Counted from the first letter of the stretch, positions 10,239 through 18,734 are shown. The stretch: DNA of 33,148 nucleotides from Chara braunii (GCA_003427395.1 BFEA01000387.1:535594-568741), one strand, 5' to 3'. The notes: generated from the sequence alone by a model not told the origin. Numbers and translations are program-made.

Positions 10239-11120
10239 CTCTCGCAGAGGCTCTGCAAGGGACTCCTACCCTTGGAGAAACATCTGAAGCCCAGGATTAT
10301 CACTTCTGGTTGGAAGAGAAGGGACTTTGGTCCACTGGCAGTCAGATTATACTTCTGAAGTCTTTCTAGGACCAGCTTTACTCCTTCAGCATGTTCCCAG
10401 AAAAACTTTCTAACTCCCTCTGCCACCAAAGTTTCATCTCTTACCAGGGGTCCTTTTACAAGATTATCATCAATGTAGGGACTGGTTATTTCAGGGGAAA
10501 TATCCTGCATGACTTTAACCATATCCCTTTGAACCACTGCTACTCCGTTAGTCCAGCCTTGAGGTACCACGCACATCTGAACAAGCCCCCTTGGCGTGTG
10601 CATGGCAGTCATTGGCCGGCTAGTGGGATCAATACAAAACTGATCATAGCCAGAATACAGGTCAACTAGAGAATAAATGCATCGACCGGCAAAAGATTCA
10701 GCTAGGAGGTCAGCATTAGGAAGACTACCTGCATCACGTACCGTCACAGAATTGAGCTTCTGAAGATTCTGTATCCATCTTAGTCCGCCCCCTGATTTCC
10801 AAAAACAAAACCAGTGGTTAACATACGGTCCATCAGCAGGTTCAACAACACTTGACGCAATCTTTTTGTCAAGATACTTCACAACCTCTGCCTCTTCCTT
10901 CAAGGCATACTTGGTTGGTCTATCATTCCATGGAACATGATCAACTGTCCAAATCTTGGCCATCTTGATCATGTCCACGTCCAGTCGCCCCCTCTTTTCA
11001 TCATTAAAGGAGAAAGCACCAGAGAATTTATGACACATCTTGAAGATATATTCTTAGAATTCCTGACACATCTTGAAGATATATTATTTCTCTTTAGGCA
11101 GGATAAACTGATCCGAGCCT
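10232..11120 (-). pseudogene. Reverse transcriptase domain of pol
   Basis: Copies element RNA to DNA. The frame contains GLRWIQNLQKLNSVT, then SLVDLYSGYDQF with catalytic D126, VVPQGWTNGVAVVQ, and SPYIDDNLVKGP with the catalytic YIDD at 188-191, then FFWEHAEGV and LTASGPKSLLF of the thumb. These are typical of Ty3/gypsy reverse transcriptases that have YIDD and a KGP block. Upstream in the same frame lies an in-frame 33-bp duplication (11031-11085) that repeats YIFKMC and brings a TAA, with a second TAA near 11085. The frame at 11038 begins inside the polyprotein. Confidence 0.92.
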
Positions 11121-11295
11121 ATCTTCATTGTGTCAAACCTTTCTTTGGTGACTCTGTTTTCCAGTTTTGCTGATTCCCTCAATGCTCTTATAATCTGTCT
11201 TTCCTTTTCCAATGCTTCATCATAATCTTTCTCTATTAAGACTGCCACTGGGTTTTTCTTCACCCCCTTGGGCTTGTATTTTCTTTTTGACTCAG
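11085..11295 (-). pseudogene. Protease-RT spacer of pol
   Basis: Between the protease stop (11299) and the duplicated YIFKMC block a shifted frame encodes a charged helical segment: TESKRKYKPKGVKKNP, then VLIEKDYDEALEKERQ, then ALRESAKLENRVTK, ending GSDQFILPKEK before TAA. It is part of pol, and the frameshift sits near 11295. No catalytic motif is expected here. Confidence 0.7.
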
Positions 11296-11298
11296 TGA

Positions 11299-12250
11299 CT
11301 ATTTTCCTAAAAAACGGTGAGTCGATGCAAATCTCAATTTCATCCTTCCTCCCTTAGCAGTCTCTACAGTTTTTTTGAAGGCTTCAATTTGTCCATCCTC
11401 ATCTTCAAGTTTTCCAAAGGCTTTCATCATTTTTGAAACTTCCTCCTTTAGTCTCCTAACCCTTTCAGCAGATTCCTCCCTCCTGATCGAATTAGCAGAT
11501 AGTTGATGCTTGAAATCATTTTTCGTACCGACCATAAAGGTCTGCTCTTGAGCAGTCTCTGGATCCTGTAGACTGATCCAGGATGACCCCTCATGACTGA
11601 AAAATTGGACCGCCTCCATCCTATGCAAGAATGAAGTTATCAAGATACAGTCATGATCCAGATCAGGTACTACAAAACCCAGTAACTCCACAGTCATTGT
11701 CCCAACCTTAATAGGCAAATTATCAATGAATCCCGCCATGAACAGCTCTCCTGCAATATTACTCAGTACATTTTGTGCGGGTCTGTCAATTGATAAATTA
11801 CAAGCTTTCATTGTTCTTCGTGAAAGAAGTATCATCTCTGCCCCAGAATCTACTAGGGCTAGAATCTTCACTTGATTAATGCGAATTGTAAGATGCCCAC
11901 AACCCATGGTTGCAAATCTCATCTTGTAACCTGGTAGTGATCTATTCACTAGGTTGGGAAAGACTGACCTCAAATAATTAACTTCTATCTTCTTCTTATC
12001 AATTAACCTTTTCAACTCTTCTCTCAGTTTGGGTGCTAGTGTCATTGCTTCCTTGAAATACAGTGTTACTTCCGTTTCTTCCAGCGTCTTAGCAATTACA
12101 TCAGAAATCACTGTCCCATCATCTAAATCACTCTTGAGAATAAATTTTCTCTTTCTCCCCTGTTCATTCTTTTCCTGTGAACGTTCCGGTTCAGGATCAT
12201 CAAGGATGTCGATAAGAGATTCCTCATACGGGTTTGGTGGTTCCTTCCTT
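11299..12250 (-). pseudogene. Aspartic protease domain of pol
   Basis: Cleaves the Gag-Pol polyprotein. LALVDSGAEMILLS holds the D-S-G-A active site (D88 counting from the first M of the frame at 12111), and HDCILITSFLHR sits where the later ILG-type strand is expected. The frame opens at about 12250 without an ATG; there it overlaps the Gag frame and reads an acidic segment (ESLIDILDDPEPER) before the protease. The two frames differ by one base near a purine run (GAAGGAAGGAACC), so this could be a mutation or a remnant of frameshift expression. A Lys/Glu-rich tail follows the protease. Confidence 0.8.
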
Positions 12251-13685
12251 CACCAACCCTGACACTTGGTTCCATGACAAGTTCTGAGGGTAGATCACCA
12301 TGGAATGACATCATGTTAGCCAGGAAATGAGCCATTTCATTGGAAGAGGACTCTACTAATCCAGAGGGATTCTGAAAAGTAGGGTTCCCTCCCAATGGAG
12401 ACTCACTTGTTGATGCCTCACTAGGCTCACAGTCTATCAATGTTAAGGACTGCAGAGACAACTCAATCGTGGTATAGGGGTCATCTGCTCTTTGTACTAG
12501 TTCATTAGGCAAGTCTCCAGTGAGGAAATGAATATTCACATTGGCCTTTCTCTTCTTCTTAATCTTCATCTTTTCATCATGTTTAAGAGCAAGAAGCCTC
12601 GTACCTCTCGGATGTCTGGGGTCCAACTTATTCCATGAGCTATCACAGACATGACCCATTGCATCTTTCTTTGCCACCCCACTTCTTACATCCTCCTCAA
12701 GTGGCTTGCAGTAAGTGGTAGTATGTCCACTTTCTCCAGAATAGTAGCAAGTAAAACTCCTCTTAGGACGCTCATCATATTTTTTTCTCTCTCTGTTTCC
12801 TCCATCACCATTCTTCCCATTCCTTTTGGTTCTGAACGAATCCCCCTTCTTACCATGATTTTCGTTGTCATCATCATCGTCATCATCTTCCTCACTTTTA
12901 ACCTTTTTCTTTCCCCTGTCATCCACAGCATGCGTTGCAGGCCTTGCAGGCATAAAGTTAGCCATCACTTTCTGAAGAATATTCTCAGCAGCTAGATTGC
13001 TTCCTCTATTTATTCCATTCTCAGTCTCCCAGTCCTTGGCCAAAGTACTGATCTGATCCAGTGACCATTTCTTATGGGAGACAGTAGGTAGAGTTCTTAT
13101 GATTGCAACCATTTCATCCTATCTGAGAGGATAGTGTTGAGCTTGATTAAGAACTGCTTGTCTTTCAGTGTCAGTAAAATTTGTCAAAAATATATGGCAT
13201 CTCTAAGCTTCGTCCAAATATGAAATTCTTCTTGCTGTTCGGATGAAGGTCTGAAGAAAAACATTGAAAGTGTCATATTTAACTCTTCTGATGTTAAATA
13301 AATCCTTAGTTGTGGTTGGAACTGAATCTTTCTCAAATTCCTTTTTCAATCTCTCCTTGACTTCTTCCCAGGTAGTAGCACCTTCCATTAGTTCCTGAAC
13401 TACCAGTCTCGAATCAGTGTCACAATAAGATAGAAGGTGCTTAAGCCGTTGCTTATCTGTCCAGCCATAACTGAGTCCCAATAATTCATACTCATCCAAG
13501 AAGTCATTAACCTGAGGTTCTCTGAAGCAGGGAATTCTCTCATCTGGCCTCTTTGCTCTTGCAATGCCTAACCCTCCTTTTATAATATCAACTCTCTCGA
13601 CCAGTTCTCGTATAACCCCAACCAAGGCCTCTTCATTGGTCCCTGCAGATGTACTTGGTCTTTCTCGCCCTGCCATCTTGACCAT
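12123..13685 (-). pseudogene. Gag (capsid and nucleocapsid)
   Basis: Structural protein that packages element RNA. The likely start is the ATG at 13685 (VKMAGRERPSTSAG), since the frame upstream begins only with GTG. The capsid part has CFREPQVNDFLDEYELLGLS, ATTWEEVKERLKKEF and FNVFLQTFIRTARR. The frame continues through two in-frame TAG stops (13203 and about 13121) to SHKKWSLDQISTLAKDWE, a seven-Asp run and a zinc knuckle at about 12750-12708, CYYSGESGHTTTYC. That CCHC knuckle has Ser in place of its second Cys. The frame ends at 12123, overlapping the protease frame. The small ORF alpha-2 (14012-13746) is in the same frame upstream, separated by one TGA. Confidence 0.85.
12708..12750 (-). 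other. Zinc knuckle with second Cys lost
   Basis: The pattern C-X2-S-X4-H-X4-C matches the Gag CX2CX4HX4C zinc knuckle except that Ser stands at the second cysteine. The flanks are basic and Asp/Gly/Asn-rich, as in nucleocapsid domains. Confidence 0.75.
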
Positions 13686-13745
13686 AGACTTCTCCCAGAT
13701 ATCCTCTTCTCTTTCTATCACCCTTATCCTTTTCTTCTCTGCTCT

Positions 13746-14012
13746 TCAATCTCTCACTCTTCTCGCAAGAGATACAGGCTCGTTTCTCTCTTCTCTTGTC
13801 TGCTCTACCCCCTGAGAGTTCTGTACATATAGAGTATAAGCAATAATTGATTGGGTAGTGATTAAGGGCAGTGCAATCCTTCTCAGCCTTCCAATGTAAT
13901 CTTCAATCAACTCTCTCTCATCATCTCTATTCAATCTTCTGTTATACCCTTTTATAGTACCCCGAATCATAAAATATCGAGTCAGGTCTATACTCTCATA
14001 ATTAAATTGCAT
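13746..14012 (-). CDS. Small ORF alpha-2, unknown
   Basis: An 88-residue intact frame with a true ATG at 14012, three bases after the TAA of alpha-1 (TAAACGATG). It is homologous to alpha-1 and to the ORF at 17963-18217. Shared features are a charged helical middle (RDDERELIEDYIGRLRR), an ITTQSIIAYTLYV strand-like block and a C-terminal VSLARRV. There is no signal peptide or membrane segment. It ends in TGA, with Gag following in the same frame, so readthrough could fuse it to Gag. I do not recognise the family; an accessory or matrix-like protein of the element is a guess. Confidence 0.55.
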   Translation of the reverse strand: MQFNYESIDLTRYFMIRGTIKGYNRRLNRDDERELIEDYIGRLRRIALPLITTQSIIAYTLYVQNSQGVEQTREERNEPVSLARRVRD

Positions 14013-14015
14013 CGT

Positions 14016-14306
14016 TTACTGCCCACTGTTGATCCTTCTTGCAAGAGAGACCCGTTCCTGAAAAGTGTGGTATGACACTCTCTCAGTAGTTCCCACTTTC
14101 ACCACTTTTAACAGATAACTTATCTCAGTCTGGTCAGTGGTAATTCTCAAGGCAGAATCTCTCATGCGATCTAAGAAAGGCTGCAAAAACTCAAGCTCAT
14201 CCAGGGTAGAAAAATTTATGTCAAAGATCCGAAGAGTCCCTTCTATCTTGATTACTCTACCTTCCAACATAACTCCCAGTGTCAACTGTTCAGTCAAACT
14301 GGGCAT
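14016..14306 (-). CDS. Small ORF alpha-1, unknown
   Basis: A 96-residue intact frame. The ATG at 14306 starts two bases after the TAA of beta-4 (TAACAATG), and it is followed after three bases by alpha-2. It is paralogous to alpha-2: EGRVIKIEGTLR, a helical LDELEFLQPFLDRMRD, then ALRITTDQTEISYLLKV and ERVSLARRINSGQ. The ITT.Q..I.Y.L.V and VSLARR blocks are the family signature. Its intactness, while gag and pol downstream are broken, is noteworthy, though a frame this short can stay open by chance. Function unknown. Confidence 0.55.
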   Translation of the reverse strand: MPSLTEQLTLGVMLEGRVIKIEGTLRIFDINFSTLDELEFLQPFLDRMRDSALRITTDQTEISYLLKVVKVGTTERVSYHTFQERVSLARRINSGQ

Positions 14307-14308
14307 TG

Positions 14309-14857
14309 TTAATCTTCATAAGCAACATCTGAAAGGTAGATCTCAGGTTGGACATAATCAGCGACCTCGAATCTGTGTTCAAAGGTACCCAGGAGTAGGG
14401 ATTTTATCATCACAGCGGAGTCTTTTTTTCTTGCTCTACCAATCTCTGCAATGGCTTCCAACAGAGGCATCCAATCTCCCCTGCCTTCAAATCCCTCAGC
14501 AATTGAGAACTCAGGAAGCCTCTCAAATTGCCTTACTTCTTTCCCCCAGGTTACTTTTCTTTTCAACTTCTCAAGCCACTCTTTGGTTCTTATGAGACTA
14601 ATATAAGCACCTGTCTGACACTTCAAGTAGTCATCTTCCCTTTCTAGACCTGCCGGTACATAAATCCTTACCTCTAGGCTGCCTGTACTCAGGAATTTAA
14701 CCACTGGAATGTGAAATATTATGGACCCTCTCTCACAAGTCTCATATCTCAGGATCACAAAAGGATTATCACACCCTATCACCTCATAGAGTTTACCCTT
14801 CACAGTAGTTATCCTGGCTACTGAGAGTATTCTTCTTGGGCTCTCTTCACTTTCCAT
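14309..14857 (-). CDS. ORF beta-4, unknown
   Basis: A frame of about 182 residues. The ATG at 14857 (MESEESPRR) overlaps the end of beta-3 by 40 bases in a different frame; the open frame extends further upstream only with a TTG start. It is the most diverged beta member but keeps ILRYETCERGS, LEVRIYVP, a Trp-containing charged helix (EWLEKLKRK), PEFSIAEGFEG and GRGDWMPLLEAI. It has an extra tail of about 40 residues (IKSLLLGTFEHRFEVADY). The stop TAA at 14311-14309 is two bases from the ATG of alpha-1. Function unknown. Confidence 0.5.
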   Translation of the reverse strand: MESEESPRRILSVARITTVKGKLYEVIGCDNPFVILRYETCERGSIIFHIPVVKFLSTGSLEVRIYVPAGLEREDDYLKCQTGAYISLIRTKEWLEKLKRKVTWGKEVRQFERLPEFSIAEGFEGRGDWMPLLEAIAEIGRARKKDSAVMIKSLLLGTFEHRFEVADYVQPEIYLSDVAYED

Positions 14858-15406
14858 GCAAACTTTACCATGGCATACCAATTGTGTCTTGGGAATGTGA
14901 GTCCCTCAACAGGTGGAGACGGTATTCCAACAAAAGGTCTGACATAGGTGCTAAAGGAGAAATTTTTNATACCAATTGTGTCTTGGGAATGTGAGTCCCT
15001 CAACAGGTGGAGACGGTATTCCAACAAAAGGTCTGACATAGGTGCTAAAGGAGAAATTTTTTCTCTCTCGCTTTAATCTTCTCTTCTCATCATGCACAAA
15101 ATTCGATGCTCGTTGCCAACACGCACCTTTTCGGCTTTCATCAAATCTTTGCTTCGGCACATAAATCCCAATATCATATTCATCAAGATCAATAAAATAG
15201 CATGTAAGAACATACAGACTGTCTTGTTCTTGTCCTGATCTCTTTATGGCTTCATACCTCACGATTTCATAAGGAATTACAGCCTTACATGCTATAGAAT
15301 TAAGAGAATTCAGCAGTTTGTCTGATTCGGCCCTACTCAGCCCTTCATGGCCTCTTATCAGTCTAAGCTTAGATTTTTCCCTCAAGGGTACATAACGTCG
15401 ACTCAT
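14818..15406 (-). CDS. ORF beta-3, unknown (crosses an N gap)
   Basis: The ATG at 15406 overlaps the TGA of beta-2 in the pentanucleotide TGATG, a layout known for termination-reinitiation in some viruses and retroelements. The protein has GLSRAESDKLLNSLNSI, PYEIVRYEAIKRSGQEQ, LYVLTCYFIDLDEYDIGIYV and PKQRFDE, a Trp, a basic helix (HDEKRRLKRERK) and GIPSPPVEG.TFPRHNWYAM. The sequence holds one N at 14968 with a duplication of about 92 bp on either side, most likely an assembly artefact. If it is collapsed, the frame ends VKRAQEEYSQ at TAG 14820-14818 and stays intact. Same family as beta-1, beta-2 and beta-4. Confidence 0.5.
14875..15060. other. Duplication across N, likely assembly artefact
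   Basis: About 92 bp starting ATACCAATTGTGTCTTGGG occurs twice, at 14875 and 14969, separated by a single N at 14968. It falls inside ORF beta-3, and collapsing it restores one uninterrupted frame. Confidence 0.8.
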
Positions 15407-15890
15407 CAGACTCTTTGACCTCTTTTCACTTTCTGGGCAAACTCAATCACCGCAAACCAATCATCTTTTGATAAATTTATATCAGGTAAGAGAGGAGCTG
15501 GAAATCCCTTGAAGGCAGTAAATCTAGTAGATCCAGTGAAACACTTGTTCTCTCTCTCAAGCCTCTCTTTCTCTCTCAGTACTACCTCTTCAGCAAATCC
15601 CCAACATCTCCCATATACTGCGTCAGCACTTCTTTCTTTTGGAACATAGATTCTCACATCGTACACATTCAGATCTGTGAAATAGAACGTCAATACATAT
15701 AATCGTTCCTGCTCCCATCCGCTCTCGACCATCTCATACCTGACAACTTCATATGAAAATGCCTATCTCTTGCTTAAGTATTCAACGACCTTAGGAGACC
15801 TTCAATCTTCTTTTGACTTGGTCCCGAACCTCTGCCAAAATTTGTCCTTCTTTGTCTGATTACTTCTGCTGAAATCTCTTCAGCTCTCAT
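15406..15890 (-). pseudogene. ORF beta-2, unknown, frameshifted
   Basis: The ATG at 15890 (MRAEEISAEV) overlaps the end of beta-1 by 11 bases. The frame reads GPSQKKIEGLLRSLNT, which matches beta-3, then stops near 15780; homology resumes one base out of frame after a TAG with AFSYEVVRYEMVESGWEQ. It continues through LYVLTFYFTDLNVYDVRIYV, PKERSAD, a Trp, a charged helix (REKERLERENK), GFPAPLLPD and DDWFAVIEFAQKVKRG. The stop is the TGA of TGATG at 15408-15406. The region from the ATG at 15732 is open by itself (108 residues). So beta-2 is broken near its N-terminus or is expressed from the internal ATG. Confidence 0.55.
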
Positions 15891-16293
15891 GACCACTGTT
15901 TTTTTTTTCTCTTGTCAATACCATGTTGATTATCGGCAGCCAGTTAGCCCCATCACAATAGCTGTCAGGTATAGGAGGGATTGGAACAGTCTTGTATGCC
16001 ACTGGCATTATACCCCATTCCACTTTCTTCTTTTGCTTGATCAAGTCCGTTTTTTCATCATAGATAAATTGGATCACGATCTCCCATAACCAATTAAAAT
16101 TCTCACCATCATTGCTGCCTCCTTCCTTGATATATGGGAGGATGTCATAGATATCTCCCTCCAAGAAATGAGTCAGCACTACGCAGATGGTTGAGCCACT
16201 AGAGTGATAGCCCTTACAAGCCTCATACCTGTAAGAAAATATTCCTCTTGTAGTAAATTTAGACAATTCTTTCAGAACATCGTCGACCAGCAT
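15880..16293 (-). CDS. ORF beta-1, unknown
   Basis: A 137-residue intact frame with an ATG at 16293. Family features are FSYRYEACKGYHSSGS, CVVLTHFLEGDIYDILPYI, a Trp-rich helix (NWLWEIVIQFIYDEK), a basic stretch (LIKQKKK) and VPIPPIPDS..DGANWLPII. The pattern F-S/H-Y, then V-x-T-x-F with YD and P/I-Y, then PP-P and W is shared by all beta ORFs. It ends at TGA 15882-15880, inside the start of beta-2. No membrane segment or known catalytic motif is seen. It is the first intact ORF downstream of the putative primer-binding site. Function unknown. Confidence 0.55.
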   Translation of the reverse strand: MLVDDVLKELSKFTTRGIFSYRYEACKGYHSSGSTICVVLTHFLEGDIYDILPYIKEGGSNDGENFNWLWEIVIQFIYDEKTDLIKQKKKVEWGIMPVAYKTVPIPPIPDSYCDGANWLPIINMVLTREKKNSGHES

Positions 16294-16332
16294 TTGTCTC
16301 GATCCGTCTCACTCTCTTCCTTTCAATTCCTT

Positions 16333-16485
16333 TCAGCGTGTTGGGCGATAATTGGGCATACCTTGTGTCAAGCTTGATTCTCTCCAGTCAATAATTTCAA
16401 TCTCCTTTCCCGATCCAGTGTCGTACCTCACACAAGGAAGAAATAAATCACAGTTAGCAGTCGTGATTCTCAAGAAAATCGGGAC
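16333..16485 (-). pseudogene. Beta-like ORF remnant
   Basis: Between TAA (16488-16486) and TGA (16335-16333) a 50-codon frame without an early ATG reads RITTANCDLF, VRYDTGSGKEIEIIDW and SLTQGMPNYRPTR. RITT and the VRYDT.SG block resemble ARITTVKGKLY and LRYETCERGS of beta-4, so this may be the remains of one more beta copy. It lies 40 bases upstream of beta-1. The match is short and could be chance. Confidence 0.3.
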
Positions 16486-16607
16486 TTAAACGAGAATAAT
16501 AGAATTAACATGAAACTCACAAAAATGTCAACAGTTCTCACGTCCTAATCAAAGCTCAAAGACGATGATGACCCAGGCTCGTTCCGAACACGAAAATCTT
16601 TTCATAT

Positions 16608-16624
16608 CCCCGACAACAACACCA
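16608..16624 (-). other. Primer-binding site, tRNA-Asp-like
   Basis: On the minus strand TGGTGTTGTTGTCGGGG starts four bases after the ...GCGACA end of the putative LTR. As I recall it, the site complementary to the 3' end of plant tRNA-Asp is TGGCGCCGTTGCCGGGG. The match is 13 of 17 and all four differences are C to T; the next bases GAT also fit. Position and polarity agree with the minus-strand element. Confidence 0.55.
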
Positions 16625-16628
16625 ATTT

Positions 16629-17186
16629 TGTCGCACTTTTTCCAGTCCAGCCACTTCGGGCAACCGAAAAGCCAACAGACTGTCACGCAAGATTTTGTAT
16701 GTGATTGCAATAAATATTTTTTTTTAAATAATGCAAATCCCTTCTTGTTGTGTGCGTTCGACTTCGAGCGAGACCCTTCAATTGCAGTCTTCGCCGGTCC
16801 CCGGTCTTAGGAATTTTTTATTTTGATTCGGAACAGCAGCGAATTATGCAAATAATAACCAAAAAATTATAGAGTGCTATGCATGCATCAATTATGTCAA
16901 TCTGATTTTGAGAACTGTGACAAAACATCCACGGAGGCAATCATCAAGCAAGAATAATGTAAAAAATTAGACTGACCGGCTCGAGCAAAGATAGGGGCAA
17001 TTGAATGAGGGAAGAATGAGAACTCAAAATAATCTCAGAAAGTACATGTACGCAGGCATGGTCAGCACCTCTCAAGAATCCTCACTCATCCCCCTGGTCA
17101 GCCTCTCACAATCTCTCTTTTCACTGATTGTTTCTGGTGCCGAGACCCACTCCCAAGTACAGTCTGAGACTGGGGCTTCGTGACAA
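16629..17186 (-). repeat. Putative 5' LTR of the element
   Basis: The 3' end is placed at GCGACA next to the primer-binding site. The 5' end is placed at TGTCACGAAG (17186), giving short inverted ends TGTC and GACA and a length of about 560 bp. It is AT-rich in the middle (ATAAATATTTTTTTTTAAAT near 16709). No second copy was found in the window, so the outer end is a guess; the beta-5 frame overlaps it by about 90 bases. Confidence 0.35.
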
Positions 17187-17772
17187 AATGCCACCTATAG
17201 CCAGCAAGCTCTGAGCACGACCATCCGAGGCACATGACACGGTAGTTGACCATGGAGCAAAACTCCTCCCACAAAGCAGGCAGCCCGTCCACTGAGAAGA
17301 CTCCTCGTCTGAGGTAGGGAAACTCGGTGGGCTCGGTCAACGCCTCAATGTCAATCACCGCCGGAGAGATGTATCTCTTTGCCAAGTCAATCACAACCAG
17401 CCAACTCGTGCCATCTGTGAGAGGAGAAGGGACTGGGGGCCTAGGGTAGTCAGTATAAAGCATCGGCCCAAAACCGCGAACCAACGTGGTACCACTCTCA
17501 TCGAGCTCCCTCTCTCTCTGCTCAAGATATTTTGTGGCTGAGATCCAGACTGGGTCAAAAAGCTCATGAGCCTCCTTGCCCTTCTTCAGATAAGGCCTCA
17601 GATCGTAAATAGTGCCATCAACAAAATTGGTCTGGACAACGAAGATTGACAGATCCCCCTGTCTGAAACCAATGGCACTAACATACTGATAATGGAATGC
17701 CTCTTTGCATGAGATCCGATTGAGGTTGGCCAGTACTGACTCACTGACCGGCGTAGACTGAATTGCGCTCAT
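17098..17772 (-). CDS. ORF beta-5, unknown, outside the LTR
   Basis: A 224-residue frame with an ATG at 17772. Residues about 15-145 are a clear beta domain: ISCKEAFHYQYVSAIGF, FVVQTNFVDGTIYDLRPYL, VWISATKYLEQRERELDE, YPRPPVPSPL and DGTSWLVVIDLAKRY. A C-terminal part absent from beta-1 to beta-3 follows (FPYLRRGVFSVDGLPALW, CSMVNYRVMCLGW). The last 30 or so codons run into the putative LTR and may not be genuine protein. It belongs either to a second, older element into which this one inserted or to an upstream extension of the same element. Function unknown. Confidence 0.5.
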   Translation of the reverse strand: MSAIQSTPVSESVLANLNRISCKEAFHYQYVSAIGFRQGDLSIFVVQTNFVDGTIYDLRPYLKKGKEAHELFDPVWISATKYLEQRERELDESGTTLVRGFGPMLYTDYPRPPVPSPLTDGTSWLVVIDLAKRYISPAVIDIEALTEPTEFPYLRRGVFSVDGLPALWEEFCSMVNYRVMCLGWSCSELAGYRWHFVTKPQSQTVLGSGSRHQKQSVKREIVRG

Positions 17773-17779
17773 GAGTACC

Positions 17780-18730
17780 CTTGCCCATACAAACTAATCA
17801 GATGGTTCTGGAGAACTGGTTACCAAACTGACTGCTGGAAACTCGTTGCTGAAAACTGATTGTCGATGATTGATTACTGACTAAGTAATTGCTGATAACT
17901 GATTACTGAAAACAGTCGTTTTGAAGTCTAGCGAACTCTCTACAGTCTGCACGTAACTTGTCTCACTGAAAATGCCGGACAACCTTCCTTGCTTCCTCTA
18001 CAGTGCCCACTGAGGAAATAGGAGCGCACAACCTGCCATTTTTGTCATGAACATTATAAGTGTATTCAATCCGAGTGTGATCTCTTACCTGCATCAAAGC
18101 TTGCTCCATCATCATGATTGTCTGCTGATTGTACTCTTCCACTGCGCTCTCCCTCCTATCCTTTGACACGCCCTGACGCAGTGAGCATGCTACCTTTATA
18201 ATGTCTCTATCACCCATTTCTCCCCTGAGTTTTCGCAGTTTAGTTACTAGTTGGTTACTGCTGCTGAGACTGCCACCCTAAAGTGTTGTTTCTAACTACT
18301 CAACTAATTGTCGTTTACTGATTGCTGTTAAGATCGCCATCTTCTGATTGTTGCCTCTGTTTTGCTGATCACGGACAGGATGCTGCTAAGATTTATCGAC
18401 CCAACGCTGATTAGATGTTGATCTGTTTGCTGAACTGATTGCTGAATTGCTTGCTGGACTACTGGTATGGTTTCTGATCTGATTACTCTTCCGGCTACTT
18501 GCTGATCTGATATCAAGTGACTCTCTGATTAGTTACAAGTCGAGAACTGAACGGCAAATAACTTGCTGGTCTGAAAGAGGCACTGGATGGTTGCTGATTA
18601 TGAAAACAGACAAGATGCTGATCCGAAAGAAACTGATTGATTGTAGATTCCGAAGCTGCTTGAGCCTCATGGCTCTTGGAAGTAACTAACGGAGAATTGA
18701 CTGTTGCTGAGTGTCGAGTATTGCCTGAAT
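17780..18730. repeat. Degenerate CTGATTGCTGAT-type simple repeat
   Basis: CTGATTACTGA, GCTGATAACTGATT and similar words recur from about 17820 to 17915 and from 18240 to 18600, interrupted by alpha-3. Short Gln/Ser-rich minus-strand frames (18516-18328 and 18740-18513) arise from it; the first has a TTG start and I do not call either a gene. Confidence 0.55.
17963..18217 (-). CDS. ORF alpha-3, unknown, outside the LTR
   Basis: An 84-residue frame with an ATG at 18217. It aligns with alpha-1 and alpha-2 over its second half: helix EYNQQTIMMMEQALMQVRD, then HTRIEYTYNV and TVEEARKVVRHF in the place of VSLARRV. It lies 190 bases upstream of beta-5 on the same strand, so the order here is alpha then beta, the reverse of 16293-13746. 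The intervening bases are CTGATT-type simple sequence. Function unknown. Confidence 0.45.
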   Translation of the reverse strand: MGDRDIIKVACSLRQGVSKDRRESAVEEYNQQTIMMMEQALMQVRDHTRIEYTYNVHDKNGRLCAPISSVGTVEEARKVVRHFQ

Positions 18731-18734
18731 ACTG

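Larger units (their letters stand above)
8133..17186 (-). mobile_element. Degenerate Ty3/gypsy-type LTR retrotransposon
   Basis: On the minus strand the order is LTR (17186-16629), primer-binding site, small ORF chain, Gag, protease, reverse transcriptase, RNase H, integrase. This domain order with integrase last defines Ty3/gypsy (Metaviridae-like) elements. The element is dead: several frameshifts and in-frame stops break gag and pol. I could not find a matching 3' LTR between 8133 and 6060, so the left boundary is unknown and may be truncated or replaced by the hairpin-rich DNA there. The upstream ORF chain (13746-16485) is not a usual part of such elements. Confidence 0.85.

Noticed and set aside
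14818-15039. Separate ORF reading through the N at 14968
   Set aside because: It is a chimera created by the duplicated block around the N; its real part is the C-terminus of beta-3.
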